Source: Hoplostethus atlanticus (Eukaryota; Chordata; Actinopteri; Trachichthyiformes; Trachichthyidae). From it: a DNA stretch of 64,000 bases. Shown here in pieces: positions 23,386 to 36,912 of this stretch. The notes beneath the pieces are model-generated. The model was not told the DNA's origin. It did no database searches and saw only the letters and a list, made by a program, of their open reading frames with translations. A program made the position numbers and the translations under genes. The DNA lies in assembly GCA_034670405.1 (NCBI GenBank), contig JAXDDX010000062.1, forward strand, positions 930,001 through 994,000. The letters run 5' to 3'. Within the stretch, counting starts at the first letter, position 1, and every line of letters begins with the position of its first letter.

Positions 23386-25389
23386 AGCTACAGTGACCAA
23401 GTGTGTCGGATTCTTTTATGATATGATCCATTTTAATGATCTCTCAAGAGGCGTAATATCCAGCACAAATGAAAGGAAATCATTAATTTTTCAAGCGACA
23501 TAATTTCATCTGGTAAGGAAAAAAAAGCATTCCAAGAAATGCTACCCGCTTGTGAACTGAGTCCACATTATACATCAACCAACCGTGTCTAGTTAAACAG
23601 TGTGCAGTTCAAGGGCTGAGCAACAACCTACGCAACCCAGGAGTTTATAGTATCGCTACCGACTGAAACTTGAAATGAAAATGTTCCGTTTCAGCAGGTG
23701 AGAGTCATTACAAACGTGCAGCTCATGGCTTGTGAGTAACTCCATCAATATGGGCCAAACTCCATTCCACAGCTCTGGCCTTGACCCACCTGTAGGCAAA
23801 ATGAAAAATGGTCCACTGACAAATGAGTCTGGCGAACAAAGATACCACGCAACATTAGCCTGGAGCAGAGTTGTTTATTTTGCCCCAGAAGCCTCAAATT
23901 ATGATTTATAGAAACTCCTCCGTGGCCGACTGCAAGCATGGCTGAAGATCCACGATGCCTCTGTTTCCTTTATTTCATTCAAATGAAATCTTTCCTTCAT
24001 TTTAATGTTAATCCTGTCAGGATTAGGCGATTATCCTGCCTCATAATTAACTGCAAATGCTGTTAAAACTTCACGTTGTTCTGAGCATTTACTGACGCTA
24101 TTCGTCTCATTAATGATACAATCCCAATGTCCGGAGGTCATGTGTGTTGATATGTGTTGAAACATGCATGATTAAGTGAGAGATTGCATCATGGCCCTAT
24201 GTCCGTCCATGCCCTGGGGTCTGTCCTTGGTCTTCCCTGCTTCAGTCCAGCATGTGTCAGCTAGGGAGGGCCTGTTCCCACCACCTTCTGTTGGCCCTTG
24301 GAGTTCACCATATAGCATCAGCGATGAGCTACGGCTGATGATTAATGCACTTCGGGTCATATCATGGCATAATATGGACACGTGTGGCACAAAAGAGGGC
24401 CCAAAGAAGAAGACAGTAGCACGCTACAAATGTCAGTGGATCTGTGGAATGTATGAAATCGAAAAGCTAGGAAATATAGAGAGGAATGACAAATGAGAGA
24501 GTGAAAAAACATCAGATAACCATGAAGCTGAATGTCTCCTGGCCGAAGAGGGAGAGTGAGTTACGTAGGCATGCATCGACATGCACATTGAAACACCGAG
24601 ATAGAGCTTCTGCAGGGGCATTGCTAACATTGATCACCTGAGGAGCTTCAGTAGAAGCTAAAATCAACTATCCTCTAGCCTAAGCTAGCCTCTAAACCTT
24701 TTTACACCTCGGCCTACATCCATTTCATTGATTACTTTTGGTCTATATCAGCTATATTTTTAAAATAGCAATCAAAACTATCAATAAAGTGATTCTCAGA
24801 TTGCCTCTTGCAGCCTAGCACAGTTTCACCTGGAATTCTTAGGGATAAAAAGCGCTGTGCATTGACTCTTATTGATGAGAAAGAGAAAAAAAAACAGGGC
24901 ACTTTATGGTGGAAATTTCAGTTTGTGAATATGAACACTAGATATTTTGTATAAACCAAGTGACATAATCCAAAAACATTAATGTCGATGGAGTGCTTAC
25001 TTATCTTGTATGGAAACATATTTTTTCTTAGTTGCTGGAAAATGGAAATGGAAACTGGTAGAGTCTTATTTCATATTTCAAAGTTGTTTAATTTCATATT
25101 TTAATTTCATATTGCATTTCATTTTAAACCTTTTTAGATTGGATTACATATTAATGTTGGTGAGAGGTCAGAAATGGAGCGTAGCCTGCGGAGCTATTTC
25201 AGACAGACACACTTCAGTGGCGTTACAGCTCAGTCAGCTGACTCGTCAGCTCAGCGTACGCTTAGCCACTGCAATTGCGCGGTCTATTTAAACCATCAAT
25301 CTCACTCTCATTCTCTGCTGCCGCTCTGCACACTGTGTTGCTCTGTTGCTGTTTATGCCGATGCTGCTGAAGCTCTCACCCCACCACCA

Positions 25390-25720
25390 CCCCAGCATCC
25401 ACCTGTGGGCTCTGTTCTTAGCCCCCCTAGGTGGGATTACTGCCGATCGCCCCCTGCCTCACTCAGGCTGGCTAAGTGAGTTAGGCAGAGGGCGATGCAA
25501 CAGGGCCCTGGCGCCAAAATAAATCTGCATTTACATTTTATTCTCATATAAAATGTCATAATCAATACGTGAGTTGGTTGACTGAAATGCAAGTATATTG
25601 CATTTTCTCCCTGCACAAAAGTCACCAGAAATGCAATTTAAAAAGATTTTCAAAAATGTCTTCTTGGGGGAGCATCAAGCCCCCTGACCCCCCTAGCATT
25701 TCAAGGGAAATGCCATTTTA
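25390..25720. mobile_element. Possible hAT-like transposon remnant
   Basis: The phrases 'gggcgatgcaacagggccctggcgcc' and 'gggggagcatcaagccccctgacccccctagcatttcaag' resemble conserved internal and terminal pieces of fish hAT/ZMYM-type elements. The first also echoes 'gggcttggaggggcgcctggcac' in the better-defined hAT element at 44 kb. Ends and duplications are not clear. Confidence 0.35.
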
Positions 25721-25794
25721 AAGATTATTTATATGACATTTTTGTTTTATTAGACAGTTCACAGTGAAAAGAGAAACAAAAAGTGGGATATAGG

Positions 25795-25895
25795 GGGAAT
25801 GACAAGCGACCAAGGTTCCAGTCTGGACTCAAACCCAAAACAGTGCATTTATATAGAAGGCTCCTTAAACAACTGAGCCACCAAGACAGTCTAAA
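25795..25895 (-). mobile_element. tRNA-derived SINE head, reverse orientation
   Basis: On the minus strand the order is 'gtcttggtggctcagttgtttaa' (A-box-like), then 'gggtttgagtccagactggaacc' (B-box-like), as in tRNA-derived fish SINEs. The remainder is eroded. Confidence 0.5.
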
Positions 25896-26014
25896 ATAAT
25901 GCCCTTTGAGAGAATTTCCCCCCTGCTAGACTCTGTGCTCGCGACTGGTGAGTTTGAAAAATGTGGTACTTCCTGCATCTAAATTCAAAAGCCTTAAGCG
26001 GTAAGGTAAGAGTG

Positions 26015-26100
26015 GCACACAAGGTCCTGGTGGCTCGGTGCACCAAGGCAACACTGAGGGTTTGAATGTGGCTCATGTTGTCATCTCCCCCCCACCTTCC
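26015..26100 (+). mobile_element. tRNA-derived SINE head, forward orientation
   Basis: On the plus strand 'ggtcctggtggctcggtgcacc' (A-box-like) precedes 'gagggtttgaatgtggc' (B-box-like). It is similar to, and in opposite orientation from, the SINE head about 130 bases to the left, so the two form an imperfect inverted pair. Confidence 0.45.
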
Positions 26101-27682
26101 TGTTTCTATACTGTTCCGCTATATTTAATGAAGCAAAAATTGCATTACAAATGACATAGGGCCTCCACATAGTTTGGTTTGGCTTATTTACTTGTATGTA
26201 TGAAATGATGAGACAGAAAGAAGACAGAAAAATACTGATTGTGTCGGTAGTATGTAGTGTGTTGTATGTCCTGTTTGTCCTGTTGTCTGTCTATTAATAC
26301 TTATTAATTTACTTATTAATTAACTTATTAATTAATACTTATCTAGATCCCAATCACGGCCCCTCAAGACGCCTGCCTGGTGACACTGCTAGCATTACTC
26401 CCCCAGGTTACCCATACTACGGAAATGGAGCCACTTGCAGTCCTGTCAAATGGCATGTTTTCAACCAGAACTGGCACGAAGTTCTGGTTTGCCGTTCTTA
26501 CGCATCTTGCTCTCACCAGCTCTTTTTCTTGCTCCCAGCATGCTGTCACACATTCAGTTAAATCTAGAAAGGGTGCTAAGTGAGTAATGTTTATTCCTTC
26601 TTACGGAGAGAGAGAGGTGATGTGTGCTCAGATGACAGCCTTAAAGGTCATTTGTTAATAAGCGTCTGCTTCCATTTGACGCATAAATGGTTTCCAGGTT
26701 GCTGGGCATGGACGGTTATTTCTGCTGTTGCTAGCATTCTCTCGACCTCAAGCCTCCCATCTGTAACCATTCTGTGTCCCTCCTAGTTGGCGTTCAGTGT
26801 AATTCATTTCGGGGACACAAGACGACAAAACTTATTGTTTTGGCACATAAGCCCATTAAAGAAGAGACAAGAAGAGTGCGCCCCGTATTTTGTACGCTAC
26901 GCTAATTCAGCTTCTAACGTCTGTCAAACATACACGACAATATGCAAGCTTAAAAACTAGACACACAGAAAAGTGAAACTGCCACCAATTTTTCTTGTTA
27001 CAAAAACGAGTTGATCAAGGTACTTGGAAGAACTCCCTAAAGAGTTGGTGCATTTCTTTAAGTATCATAATGAAAAGTCAATTTGACAATTAGCTTTTAT
27101 CATCAAGGGCTTTAGATTAAATGTGCACGCCGATGCTCGGATATCCTCCTTTTTATGGCGCTGTCCAACTAAGGTTTATCTAAAAGGAGGCCAAACTGAC
27201 AGACGGAGAGATTTTGTTGCGCTGCTGCTGCTGAACAGAGCTCTCAAGTACCTCAAGTTGAGGTGAGACAGAATGGACATCTTAAAAGCCAGAGAGTGAG
27301 TTTATCACCTGGGTAGCAGCCGTGAAGGATTGAGATAGAGTCCCTCTCTAGACCACTGAACGCCTCTCCATCCATCCTGTTTCCTGGAATGCCATCCCGT
27401 GGAGAGCCGATATCCTGAGCCGGAGGGAACGTCCCCTGACAGACCAAAGAGAGTTTACAGTCCTTTATGTCTTCATCCTGTTTCTCTGGGTTTGGCCCGG
27501 TGCCCTGGAAAGCAGGTGTTTGTGGGTTGCGCTCACACACAAACACGCATGCATGCCCACGTAGAGGCCTGCTGTACATGCGTGAGCAACGACACACACA
27601 TTAAACCAAACCTGCACACGGGTGCACAAACCCACACATGCAGGCCCACAGGCACACAACAATATAGACACATCCACAGAGA

Positions 27683-27683
27683 G

Positions 27684-27711
<28 letters not shown>
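27683..27711. repeat. (CA)n microsatellite
   Basis: Uninterrupted CA dinucleotides at the end of a longer CA-rich stretch starting near 27535. Confidence 0.85.
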
Positions 27712-27717
<6 letters not shown>

Positions 27718-29643
27718 CAGAGGAGGACCGGCTGCTCTCCTAAACTTTCTAAGATGCTGACACTCACCCAGCCCTGCAGCTCAAATCCTGCCTAAGCCTA
27801 CTTATTGACCTAACCCGACGCCGGAGCCAAGAGCAGTTTGATCCTAGCAGAGGCTTTTCCCTCATTTGCTTTGACATGATTTTATTTCCCTCCTGTTCTC
27901 GCTCCTTCTCCATCTCATTCACGCTCTTTCGGCTTTCTGCCCGCCTCTCTCCCATATGGCCTTTGGCTCCCTCTGATTTACGGAAAACGGCAATCTCCGC
28001 CGACATTGGGGGGCCTTCGACAGGATTAGGCACTCACGCTGTCAGGGTTAGAGAGATGCTGGATGCTGCCGGAGATGTTGGGGGTGGAGGACAGGAAAAA
28101 CACCTCAAGGGTACTGATCTCCGGGCCGGAGGAGAAATAAAAATAATTACACAGGGTTTGTGATTTACGCTCCCGTGCAGGCTCAGAGATCAGCCTTCCC
28201 CACCGCTCCGCTGTCTGATTCACTGCGTTGTTATCCCCACCCGGAGTCTGCAGGTGTCAGCTCAAGCAGGAGGAAAAAGCTCTGGTCCATAACTGCGGGA
28301 AAGGAAAGGCAGGAAAGCAGCTGCCTTCCCGGACTCGGAGGTCCGCAAAACAGCTTTCAAATGTCAGAGCCACGTGCCCCGGCGTCACTTTTCAATCCTG
28401 AATGAATCATGAAAGGTTATTTAGAAATATCACTGAGTTTGGAACACTCCGGAGCAACCCTGACCCGGTGTGTTGGCCCAAACACGATTACCAGCGCTTT
28501 GCTACCTTGCAATGGAGCATACACAATTTTCTTACATCACCTCTTTTCTCACACTAGAACTGTAATGCCCTCTCGTTTTTTAATAGCTTGAATACTGTAA
28601 GATGCATGGAAATTCGGTTTGGCCCAAAAGTGCCTCCAGCCTGACCTCAGTGAGGCTTCAGGGGCTTGAAGCCGGTTGTGGCTAAAGGATAAAGGGGGAT
28701 TTCAGTCCCAAATTGAATTTTGGTCTGATGATCCCTTTAAGCACGGGTACAATGCATATACCTACTGTAGTCCATTTCCATGAAAGCTGTTTAAGATGGT
28801 ATTGACTATGAACTTGAACGTGTCTGTGCTCATGTGCATGTAAGGGCTGAATGTATGTAAAGGAGGGGGATCAATGGGAACACTGAGGCTGCAGCTCCTT
28901 GTAGGTCCAAAAGTTTCTCAATAGTTAAATATTGTTATAAAAAGTAATTTATATGCCTGCCTGGGAAAAAAATATGATTAAAAAAAAAATCCAATCTAAT
29001 AAATCATGAGTGGCAGAGATTTCATACACACACTGTAAAAATTGATTATCACATAAAAGAAGAGATTGCTTGTGGTCCGCACATGATCCCCCCGGGTCCA
29101 GAGGTGGCAAGTATATCGTAAATCTACTCCAGCCACTATGCTTTCTGGGTAACGCACAACTTTCAAAAGTATGTGCGCATCATTACAGTAAAACAATCAC
29201 TCTGGACATTAAGTTATTTGATGTTTTTCGAGGCAAACACTCTTACCTTCAGCACTTGAGTGGCTATTTCAGTACTTTCCCTGCCTCTGCCTAGGCGACT
29301 CTCCCGTACGGCAGGGTGTTGTTGACGCTGATCATTTGCAAGGACGTTTGAAATAGATAACAGAACATTGTTTCTTATTACTTATTACATTTCCACACCT
29401 GAACATTGGCTCACCAGGTCGGATCAGGAGGACAAACACGCATACACACACACAGACACACACACAAGCAGTATACAGACCCCCCTGCACAAACAAACCT
29501 CAAGGTCTCCTTCATGTTTGAGCGACCACAGAAATTATGTGCTGATGACACCCAAACAGATTGTGTAATTACTTTTGCCCTCCTGGCCCTGGCCTTCAAC
29601 GGAGAGCTTCAAGTCCTAAAGCAGCTTATTGCCACTGCCAATT

Positions 29644-29645
<2 letters not shown>

Positions 29646-29701
<56 letters not shown>
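29646..29701. repeat. (TG)n microsatellite
   Basis: Uninterrupted TG dinucleotides, 28 units; one of the longest in the window. Confidence 0.9.
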
Positions 29702-30725
29702 ACAAGCATTAGCATTTGTACATGCATGTGTATTTAATTAAAATGCCAACGCAGTGACACTAAAGTCCTCCGGGAAGCCTCGTGGTTGTCGGGTCTGGGA
29801 CCAGGAAACCAATCAGGTCCGAGTCCAGCCTCCAGGTCAAGAGGCACCTGTCTAGAGGAGGGCCTGACAAGGCTGAGAATTGCAGGTAACAGTAACAATT
29901 GTATGTGTATTGTAAGATTTACCATGATGCCACCACAGCGCTCCATTCCCATTTTGTTCTTTTGAAAGCTGACAGACAAAGGTCATGTTTGTTTTGGCTA
30001 TAGCGACTTTTTCTCCCTCAGCTTTGAATCCATGCTGAAATTCATTTCCTGTTGATGAATAGATACTGCAGACAATCAAGCAGTTATTGAGCAAATCAGC
30101 ATTTCTTATTCTACAAATGTGCCATCAGGGAGTGGCGGACATTGTGGGGTCAGTAGTCTAAATTCATCCTGACAGATTCGTTAAAGATGCTATCAGGAAA
30201 TAGCAAATGTGCCCATTCATTGTGCCTTCAAGCATATGCTGTCTTCAACTGTTTCAGGACAAAGGTACCATATTTTTGTATATTTTAAAAGATCTAAACT
30301 GGTAGATACAGCAAGTCTGCTCACTACAACTAGGAAGAGAGGAAGAGAGGGAAGAAGATGGATGAAATTTGCGTAGGAAGGAAGTCAGGCTCTTTTTAAT
30401 TAGTGGTCAAAAGATTAACTTAACAATAGTTCCTGTCCAAGACTTCAGGTGAGTTGAGTTGGGGGATTACTACTGTACCATGAGAGGTGAGCAGGATTAG
30501 CACGCTGGCAAACCTGTACTCTCACAGTCACAGTGCTGTCACGACTGAGCTAACGTGCAGAGCCAAAACCTACCCACTTATTTATTTGGTCCGTTCCAAA
30601 AAAACGCTTCACAACTATGCAGAATGTGTTTTGAGCACATTTGAGACTAGTGTGTTATTTTCTAATAGCACCGTTAATGAAGATGTCAGGGTGAATTTAG
30701 ATGACTGGCCCTGTGCTGTCCAACA

Positions 30726-30746
30726 CCCCCCCCCCCCCCCCCCCCC
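30726..30746. repeat. Poly-C homopolymer
   Basis: Twenty-one consecutive C residues. Long G/C homopolymers are places where consensus length is unreliable. Confidence 0.9.
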
Positions 30747-31038
30747 ATGGTACACTTAGAAAATAAACATGCTGATTTTACCACCTGGTCATTAGTCTGC
30801 AGTATCTATTCATCCACAGGAAATTAATTTCAGTTTTCTTTGACCCTGAGTGGGAAAAAATGGGTATGGAAAACGAATGCATGAAACATTACCCAGCCCA
30901 AACAAAGATTACCTCTGCCTGCCATCTTTCAGTGAAGCAAATGAAAATGGAGAGCTCTGGCGGCATCGCGGTAACAATGAAATATCCCAGACATCCTGTG
31001 CCTTTTGCTTATTGACACAATCTCGCACCTGAGGAGAG

Positions 31039-31039
<1 letters not shown>

Positions 31040-31071
<32 letters not shown>
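31040..31071. repeat. (GA)n microsatellite
   Basis: Uninterrupted GA dinucleotides. Confidence 0.9.
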
Positions 31072-31079
<8 letters not shown>

Positions 31080-34000
31080 GTTAACATTGTTGGAAATGAA
31101 TAGGTCAGAAGCAATAAATCACCACTGCAATTAGTCAACAGATGTTGTAAAGCAGGTTACAGTTCAACACCAAGCTGCACACCGCCACCTGCTGTACTGG
31201 AATGTGTAATGTTATTCATCTGTTTTTTACTACTATATCTTAACCACATGAGCAGCTCTTCTAACAAATATATCACGCTTGTCCTTGTATGCTGCCAAAT
31301 TCTGTACGCTGTTGGTATTGTACCGATGCTCTCAGGATCAATTCCTGCACAATGATGGCACTCGGTGGGCAAAGTGATTCTGAATCTGGTCTCATTCAAA
31401 TGAATAATACTGATCCTTAATCTTTGACTGATCTCTTGGCTGGCAACATCTCAGAAACCTCCATGACTGTCTTGGTAAGACGAGGGAACAACGCAGCACA
31501 TCCATCCCACACGGGGACAAAACACTGTACGTTTCTGTAGCCCATTGCAAGTGTTTCCTTCTGGCTACAGCCGTAGCAAAACGAGCAGTTTTCTAAAAGG
31601 ATATGTGGTAGGCAAGATGCATTGCAATGGAGGTGTGGAATGCTGTAGATACATCATGATGGGCTGTGTAAGTTAGACTAAGCTACAGTACGCCTACGGT
31701 ATGTGGGGAGCCATAATGATATCGCTCTGTCTGCTTGAGCTACATCCTGTGTGAAAATAGAAACAATGAATTATGAAAGAAAATTCATATTTCTTCCCAC
31801 ATATACTAGAAAGCCAGAGGGGGTCGGGGGCACCTCCTGCTAATTTCACACGTATTTCCTACTTTTTCATCTGTACTTCCTTGCCTTGTGTTTTTTAACC
31901 GTTACTTATCAAGGCAAGGGTTTTCCTGAGCATGCGTGCTCTTTTCCTTCACATCCATACAGTTAAACACAGTTACCTATTCACTATTCCCCACTCACCT
32001 TCTCCCAGCGGGGATACGATGGTGCAGCCACAGCCCTATACAGTTTTAAGGATTGGCGAGGTGAGGATTTACTTACCGCAGCAGGTAGACCTATGCCATG
32101 CATGGGATCATGGTCATGGAGTGTGTGTCAGTGTCCCCTCCTACAGCCTTGAACAAGATGAAAACACACTGCCTGTTGAATTGTCATAACCTCGTTGATC
32201 ACGGCATCACTCCAGCCTGAAGCCCTCTGGCCGACAAAAGAAGATGTAATGTGGGAGGCACAAATCCATGTCATAGATTGGGTCCAGTCAAATTATTATT
32301 CTAACATGTTTGCCCAGAGCCGGATTCTTTGCTACGTCCTGTTGTCTTTAGTTGTTGCTCTATAGTTTTGAGAATGCCTCCAATCTTAGGCGAGACAGTG
32401 CTGGGGTCGACCGTGGATGAACCACTTCTCAAGGCCTTTTATGAATTCTTCCATATGGATCAGGGCTGTGGTACTGTCTGTGGTACTGCTTCCTCTGGCT
32501 GTAAATCGCATGACCTTCCCCGGATAGAGAAAAGGCATGAGTAGGATAGACGGTCCACTTTCCGTTTTGAAAGAAATATTTGGATGAAAAAAAAAACAGG
32601 CCTTTTACTCATACTTTCTAATGGTTGGTTTCTTTGTCTGTCTCCATTTGTCCTGCCGGATGAGAGAAACAAGAGGTTTAAAGAAGGATGGACGCGTGGA
32701 GCGCTCATGCAGAGACCGATCAATATCACAGGGAATGTAGCCCACGGGGCCTTGAGAGGCTGGACCAGTGATCAGAGGACGGTTCATGTAACAAGCAGAA
32801 ATGTATGGCTGGATGAAAGATTAGAGGTACACAGGGCAGCATGATATAGAGGAGGGATTGATTTTTAAGAACAGTGCTCTGCCCCATACAACCTCTTTGA
32901 TCACTTACTGAAATGCACCCAGAGTGATGAAATCAATAAATAAATACATTTTACATACGCGCTCCCCCTCTTTCTCAGCTAATGCTTCCGACCCACCTCC
33001 GATGCTCTCATGGGAACAGGAAACCTGGAGGAACTGAGCTGTGGTCTATGAGATTCCTGCTGAATCTTTCATGTGCAAAGATGTTTTTGTCCCTGCAGCG
33101 ATGACCCATTCTCTCCTGAGTTCAAGTGAAGTGCAATTACTTTATTTTCTCCATGGGACCGAGCACGCCTAATACGTCTTTGTTTATTTCATTCGTTGTT
33201 TTTCTTCAAGTTGTTTTTCTTTCTTGCAGTTTCTTGCAGCAGCAACAGCATTAAAAGATTCTCCCTGTCTTCCTCCGTCAGGGGAAACCTGTTTCTAACA
33301 TGAATGAAGATACACCTCTGTCCTGAAGGGGAGTTCTTCATTCTGGAGCAGAGCACACAAAACACAACAAACCATAGGAGGTGATTAGGACGGCCAGCTC
33401 TGCAGCACTATTTATGCAGTTTTTCGCCATTACAAATGAGTTCCAAATAAAATATCAAATTGTCTCAAAGCTGATCCTAAGGTTCATAAGCTTGAAAAAC
33501 TATTCTTGTCTCATTTCATGCATTATAGTTGTTATGATGCCCTGGAACATTTGGAACATATTTCATCACCCTCCATGCCTGTCTTGAATGAAAATTTCAA
33601 AACATGCCTGGAAAAATATTTCAAACCTTGTAAAAATATATGATAGGTGTATACATATATTTCTTTACACCTAACAACAAATGGCAAGTTCAAACTGCAC
33701 CCTTGGGCCTGTGTCCTGCTGCCCTTTATGGTAGGTAGAGAACAGAGCAGCAGCTCGCCAGGCTGCGGTATTGCTTTCAGGTCCCTTCGGAGACACAACA
33801 GGCACCACAGTGCAACAGCATTTAGGGGCGAGCCAATTTAAGTGTTCCTCCGCTATTCCCTGCATACTGGCCAATATAGAACAATGGTTCGGGTATACAG
33901 AGACTCTGCTACTTGTGATTACCGTGTGAGCTTCAATACAGCTTTTTTCCTGGTCAAGTTAAGATTAGGATGGAATGTGGGTCAAGCTTTGCAGTTTGCC

Positions 34001-34800
34001 AAAACTTAAAAAAATAGTCAGTTTCGCTCTCCAAAAATGTGATGTTGTTTGAAAAGATGGCAGATACAGACAAGCACTCAGTAAAATTGTGCTGCCCTCC
34101 ACATTTCCTCTTTCCACCGCCCCAGACAACCACTGTCTCTATGGCTGATGTACTTGCATAAGTAGCATTTTGTGGCTATTTGCTGGCATCTACTGGACAA
34201 GAGTGAAAGCTTTTTTTTTACTTTGATATTTTCTAGTGGGAGGTTTCAACTCAATCACACACATGCACCCATGAACACACAAACACACTATTGATATTAG
34301 AAGCTAGGCTATAATAGGGTCACATAGTTAAAAGTACATTTGTAATTGTTCAATATGTAACGTGTTCAAGGGAATAGGTTTATAAATGGTCATGCTTGCC
34401 GTACGCTCACACACATGTTGGCATTAAAAGATGAGCACAAAACCTTCGACGCTGTCAGCTCACTTTTATTTGTAGTATTCAATCTTAACCCAAATATGCC
34501 ATTTCTCACCAAATTGGATAATGCATATAGCTTAATGATGAAGTTGATATAAAAGATTTCATGATATTTCATTATGAATTTTACAGAATTGCCATCAAGT
34601 TTCTGAGGTTTACATTTTCATCAAAAAGTGTTTTTCCTTTAAAGATGTCCCATTATTTTACTACACTCTCTCATTTGCATTGTATCTTTGCTATGTTCAT
34701 GAAGAAAGGAAGTGTATTTCACAAACAAGGCTACATAAATGATGTCTTTTGTGAATATGAACTTTCTTCACAATCAGCCACTTTCACATTAAATCATTAA

Positions 34801-35833
34801 GGCATGTTTACCTCCCTCCATCTCCCCTTTTCCTTTTCCGGATTGTCATCTCCTGCTCCACTTCGTGTCTCACTGCTATTTTCTCCCCATATGTTTATGA
34901 GTTCTTTTGGTCGCCTCTCCTCCTCATATCTGTCAAGATCTGTTCATCATCGATTTCTATATCACAGCTTTTCTGTCCCATCATTTCTGTTGTTTCACCT
35001 GTTGAGTTGTCACCAGTGTGACAAGCTTTCTAGATAGCTTTCTTTCCCATGTCCACATCTTTCTCCTTGGTTTGAATATCCGCTCTCAGACAGTCCCTAC
35101 GTTATTGATATTCTTCCCCAGGAAGTCATTTTCCTCCATAAAGCTGAAGGGATTTTCAACTTTGGGAAATTCATCATTTGCAGCAGCAGTAGCAATATTA
35201 TCACTGTGCGAGGGATCATTTACAAGCCTGTGATAGGAGGCTCTGACTCTGAGAATTCCGTTGAATTTGCAGAACTACTCCCTCTTCAGAAGTAGTGATC
35301 AAACACTCACTTTGTCCATTTTCCTCTGCAAATTGAGTCTCTGTCGGATATTGTTACTTGAGGTGCCTTCTCCTCCCAAAATGAGATGCTTGACATCTCG
35401 CTCTGCCTCTCTGCCTCTCTGCCTCTCCAGAGTCTGGGGACACCACTTCTCTCTAACTTAAATTTGTCCGTCCATTCCCTCTTTCATCCTGCGTGTTGTC
35501 ACTCTTTAGATGTATTTCCATTCCAGGAGCTGTGTTTTCTGTCAGTTTGCAAAGCCATCTCCTCTTCCTCCTGCCTTTCCATCGCTCTCATTCTTTCTAG
35601 TTCTTCCCATCTCTTCTCCTCCTCCACTCTTCCTCCGTCCCCAGCCGACTTCTTGTCCCTGGGACCTCCACCATCACTCGTCGTCTCATCAGTCTCTCTT
35701 TCCTCTACATTTGGACTGACAATGCCCCCTCTCGCTTGACCTTGATACCATCCTTCTTTTTCTTGCCTTGAATCTTCACCTTTAATGTTTTTCAGCTGGT
35801 CTCCTCTTCCTCAACATCTGCCTGGTTGTTCTC
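34801..35833 (-). pseudogene. Decayed or unresolved coding region of unknown family, acidic and E/K/R-rich
   Basis: On the minus strand, reading leftwards from about 35830, consecutive open segments in shifting frames have strongly protein-like composition. They are ENNQADVEEEE; then about 100 codons from DQLKNIKGEDSRQEK through EEEKRWEELERMRAMERQEE to HSSWNGNTSKE-stop; then TQFAEENGQSECLITTSEEG; SSANSTEFSESEPPITGL; LVNDPSHSDNIATAAANDEF through PFSFMEENDFLGKNINN; ADIQTKEKDVDMGKK; TTEMMGQKSCDIEIDDEQIL; and RYEEERRPKELINIWGENSS. At least six frame changes or stops interrupt them. Sequence on both sides loses this character. The family is not recognised. It could be a decayed retrocopy or gene, or an exon of a real gene with assembly indels. 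The plus-strand S/L/F-rich ORFs here are its antisense shadow. Confidence 0.45.
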
Positions 35834-35839
35834 CATTCT

Positions 35840-36912
35840 GTATTTAATTGTACATTTGTGGAAAACACATCAAAATTCTGACTGTAGGCACTGTAATCAG
35901 TATTTTTATAATTTACCAGATTAACCATGTTGAATTAAAACAAATATATAAAAACTATTTGTCAGATAGAAAACCTGAACACAAATTCACAGCTGACTTA
36001 ATTAACCTTTTCAGTGTACAACTATTTCAGCTCCTCTGTGTTTGGGCTTGAGACTATGTAACCATGACAACCTGCATTTTGAGCATGATAATTGTGCATT
36101 ATTCCGACTATCTAGCGTGGATAATATCGGGACGCACCACAATAAATTAAAACAGTAACTAGAAAATACACAACAGAAACAAACTCAAACTGTATTACTG
36201 AGTGCTTGTTGTCAGTTAAGACTGAGTGTGGTTATGTGAAGTAGTTTGGATTTGAATCAGTTCAGACAATCAGTGCATGTGTACACAAATTAGTCACCCA
36301 TTCGTTTTCACAGTTGACAGATGAACCAAGCTATGCATGCACTTTACATTTACAGTAGTAAATGTGTAACACCCACTGCCGTGTGTCAACACACTCTTAC
36401 TCAATCCATATGGAGTACTTGGTGTACTTAGGTACGTGGTGTATGATAATGTGAGACTGCCCAAGGCTATATGAACAGCATATGTAGATTCTTTAAATCT
36501 TCTTTCCCTTGAGTACAGAATGTAAATGGCTGTGCATAGGGACTTTCTGCACCTTTGGCGTCTCAAAGATGAGGCCATGTCCTCTCCTTTTCATTACATT
36601 TACTTTTCCAGTCCTGTCTGACCCGGTTACAATGACCTTTGGATGTGGTTACGTTGGAACCATGTTAAAAGTCAAATACACACACACATTGGCATGCAGA
36701 TTACATATTGACGCTGCAGTCACCAGGGCTCTCTCTCTCCCCTCTCTCATTTGTTGGTATAAAATGTGTAAATGTGTGCTGACAAAGATTCTTTAATAGC
36801 CTATGTATCTACTCTAAAGTCACATGTTAATCATAATAAACGATATCCAGTGAAAAATCAATCTAAAATATTTAAACCTTTGTGTGTCCTTGTGTGTGAA
36901 TTTTTCAATTTC
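35840..36912. other. Intergenic sequence without recognised content
   Basis: AT-rich unique sequence with scattered short open frames and no splice-consistent or family-like exon. Confidence 0.5.

Larger units (their letters stand above)
13931..34800. other. Gene-free interval between mid2 and the decayed ORF region
   Basis: About 21 kb in which no exon could be supported. All open frames are short, end in random stops, or are driven by CA/TG/CT repeats. It holds a tRNA-derived SINE (14.57 kb), candidate regulatory blocks (15.5 and 17.3 kb), an (AATAG)n repeat (19.53 kb), an AT-rich palindrome-rich patch (20.52-20.66 kb), a LINE-like 3' end (22.8-23.4 kb), a hAT-like remnant and two SINE heads (25.4-26.1 kb), and several microsatellites. 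The remainder is unique sequence of unknown role. Confidence 0.55.

Noticed and set aside
34804..35739. Plus-strand ORFs rich in Ser, Leu and Phe with N-termini resembling signal peptides
   Set aside because: They are the antisense of the GA-rich minus-strand coding-like region; the minus strand has the better protein composition.
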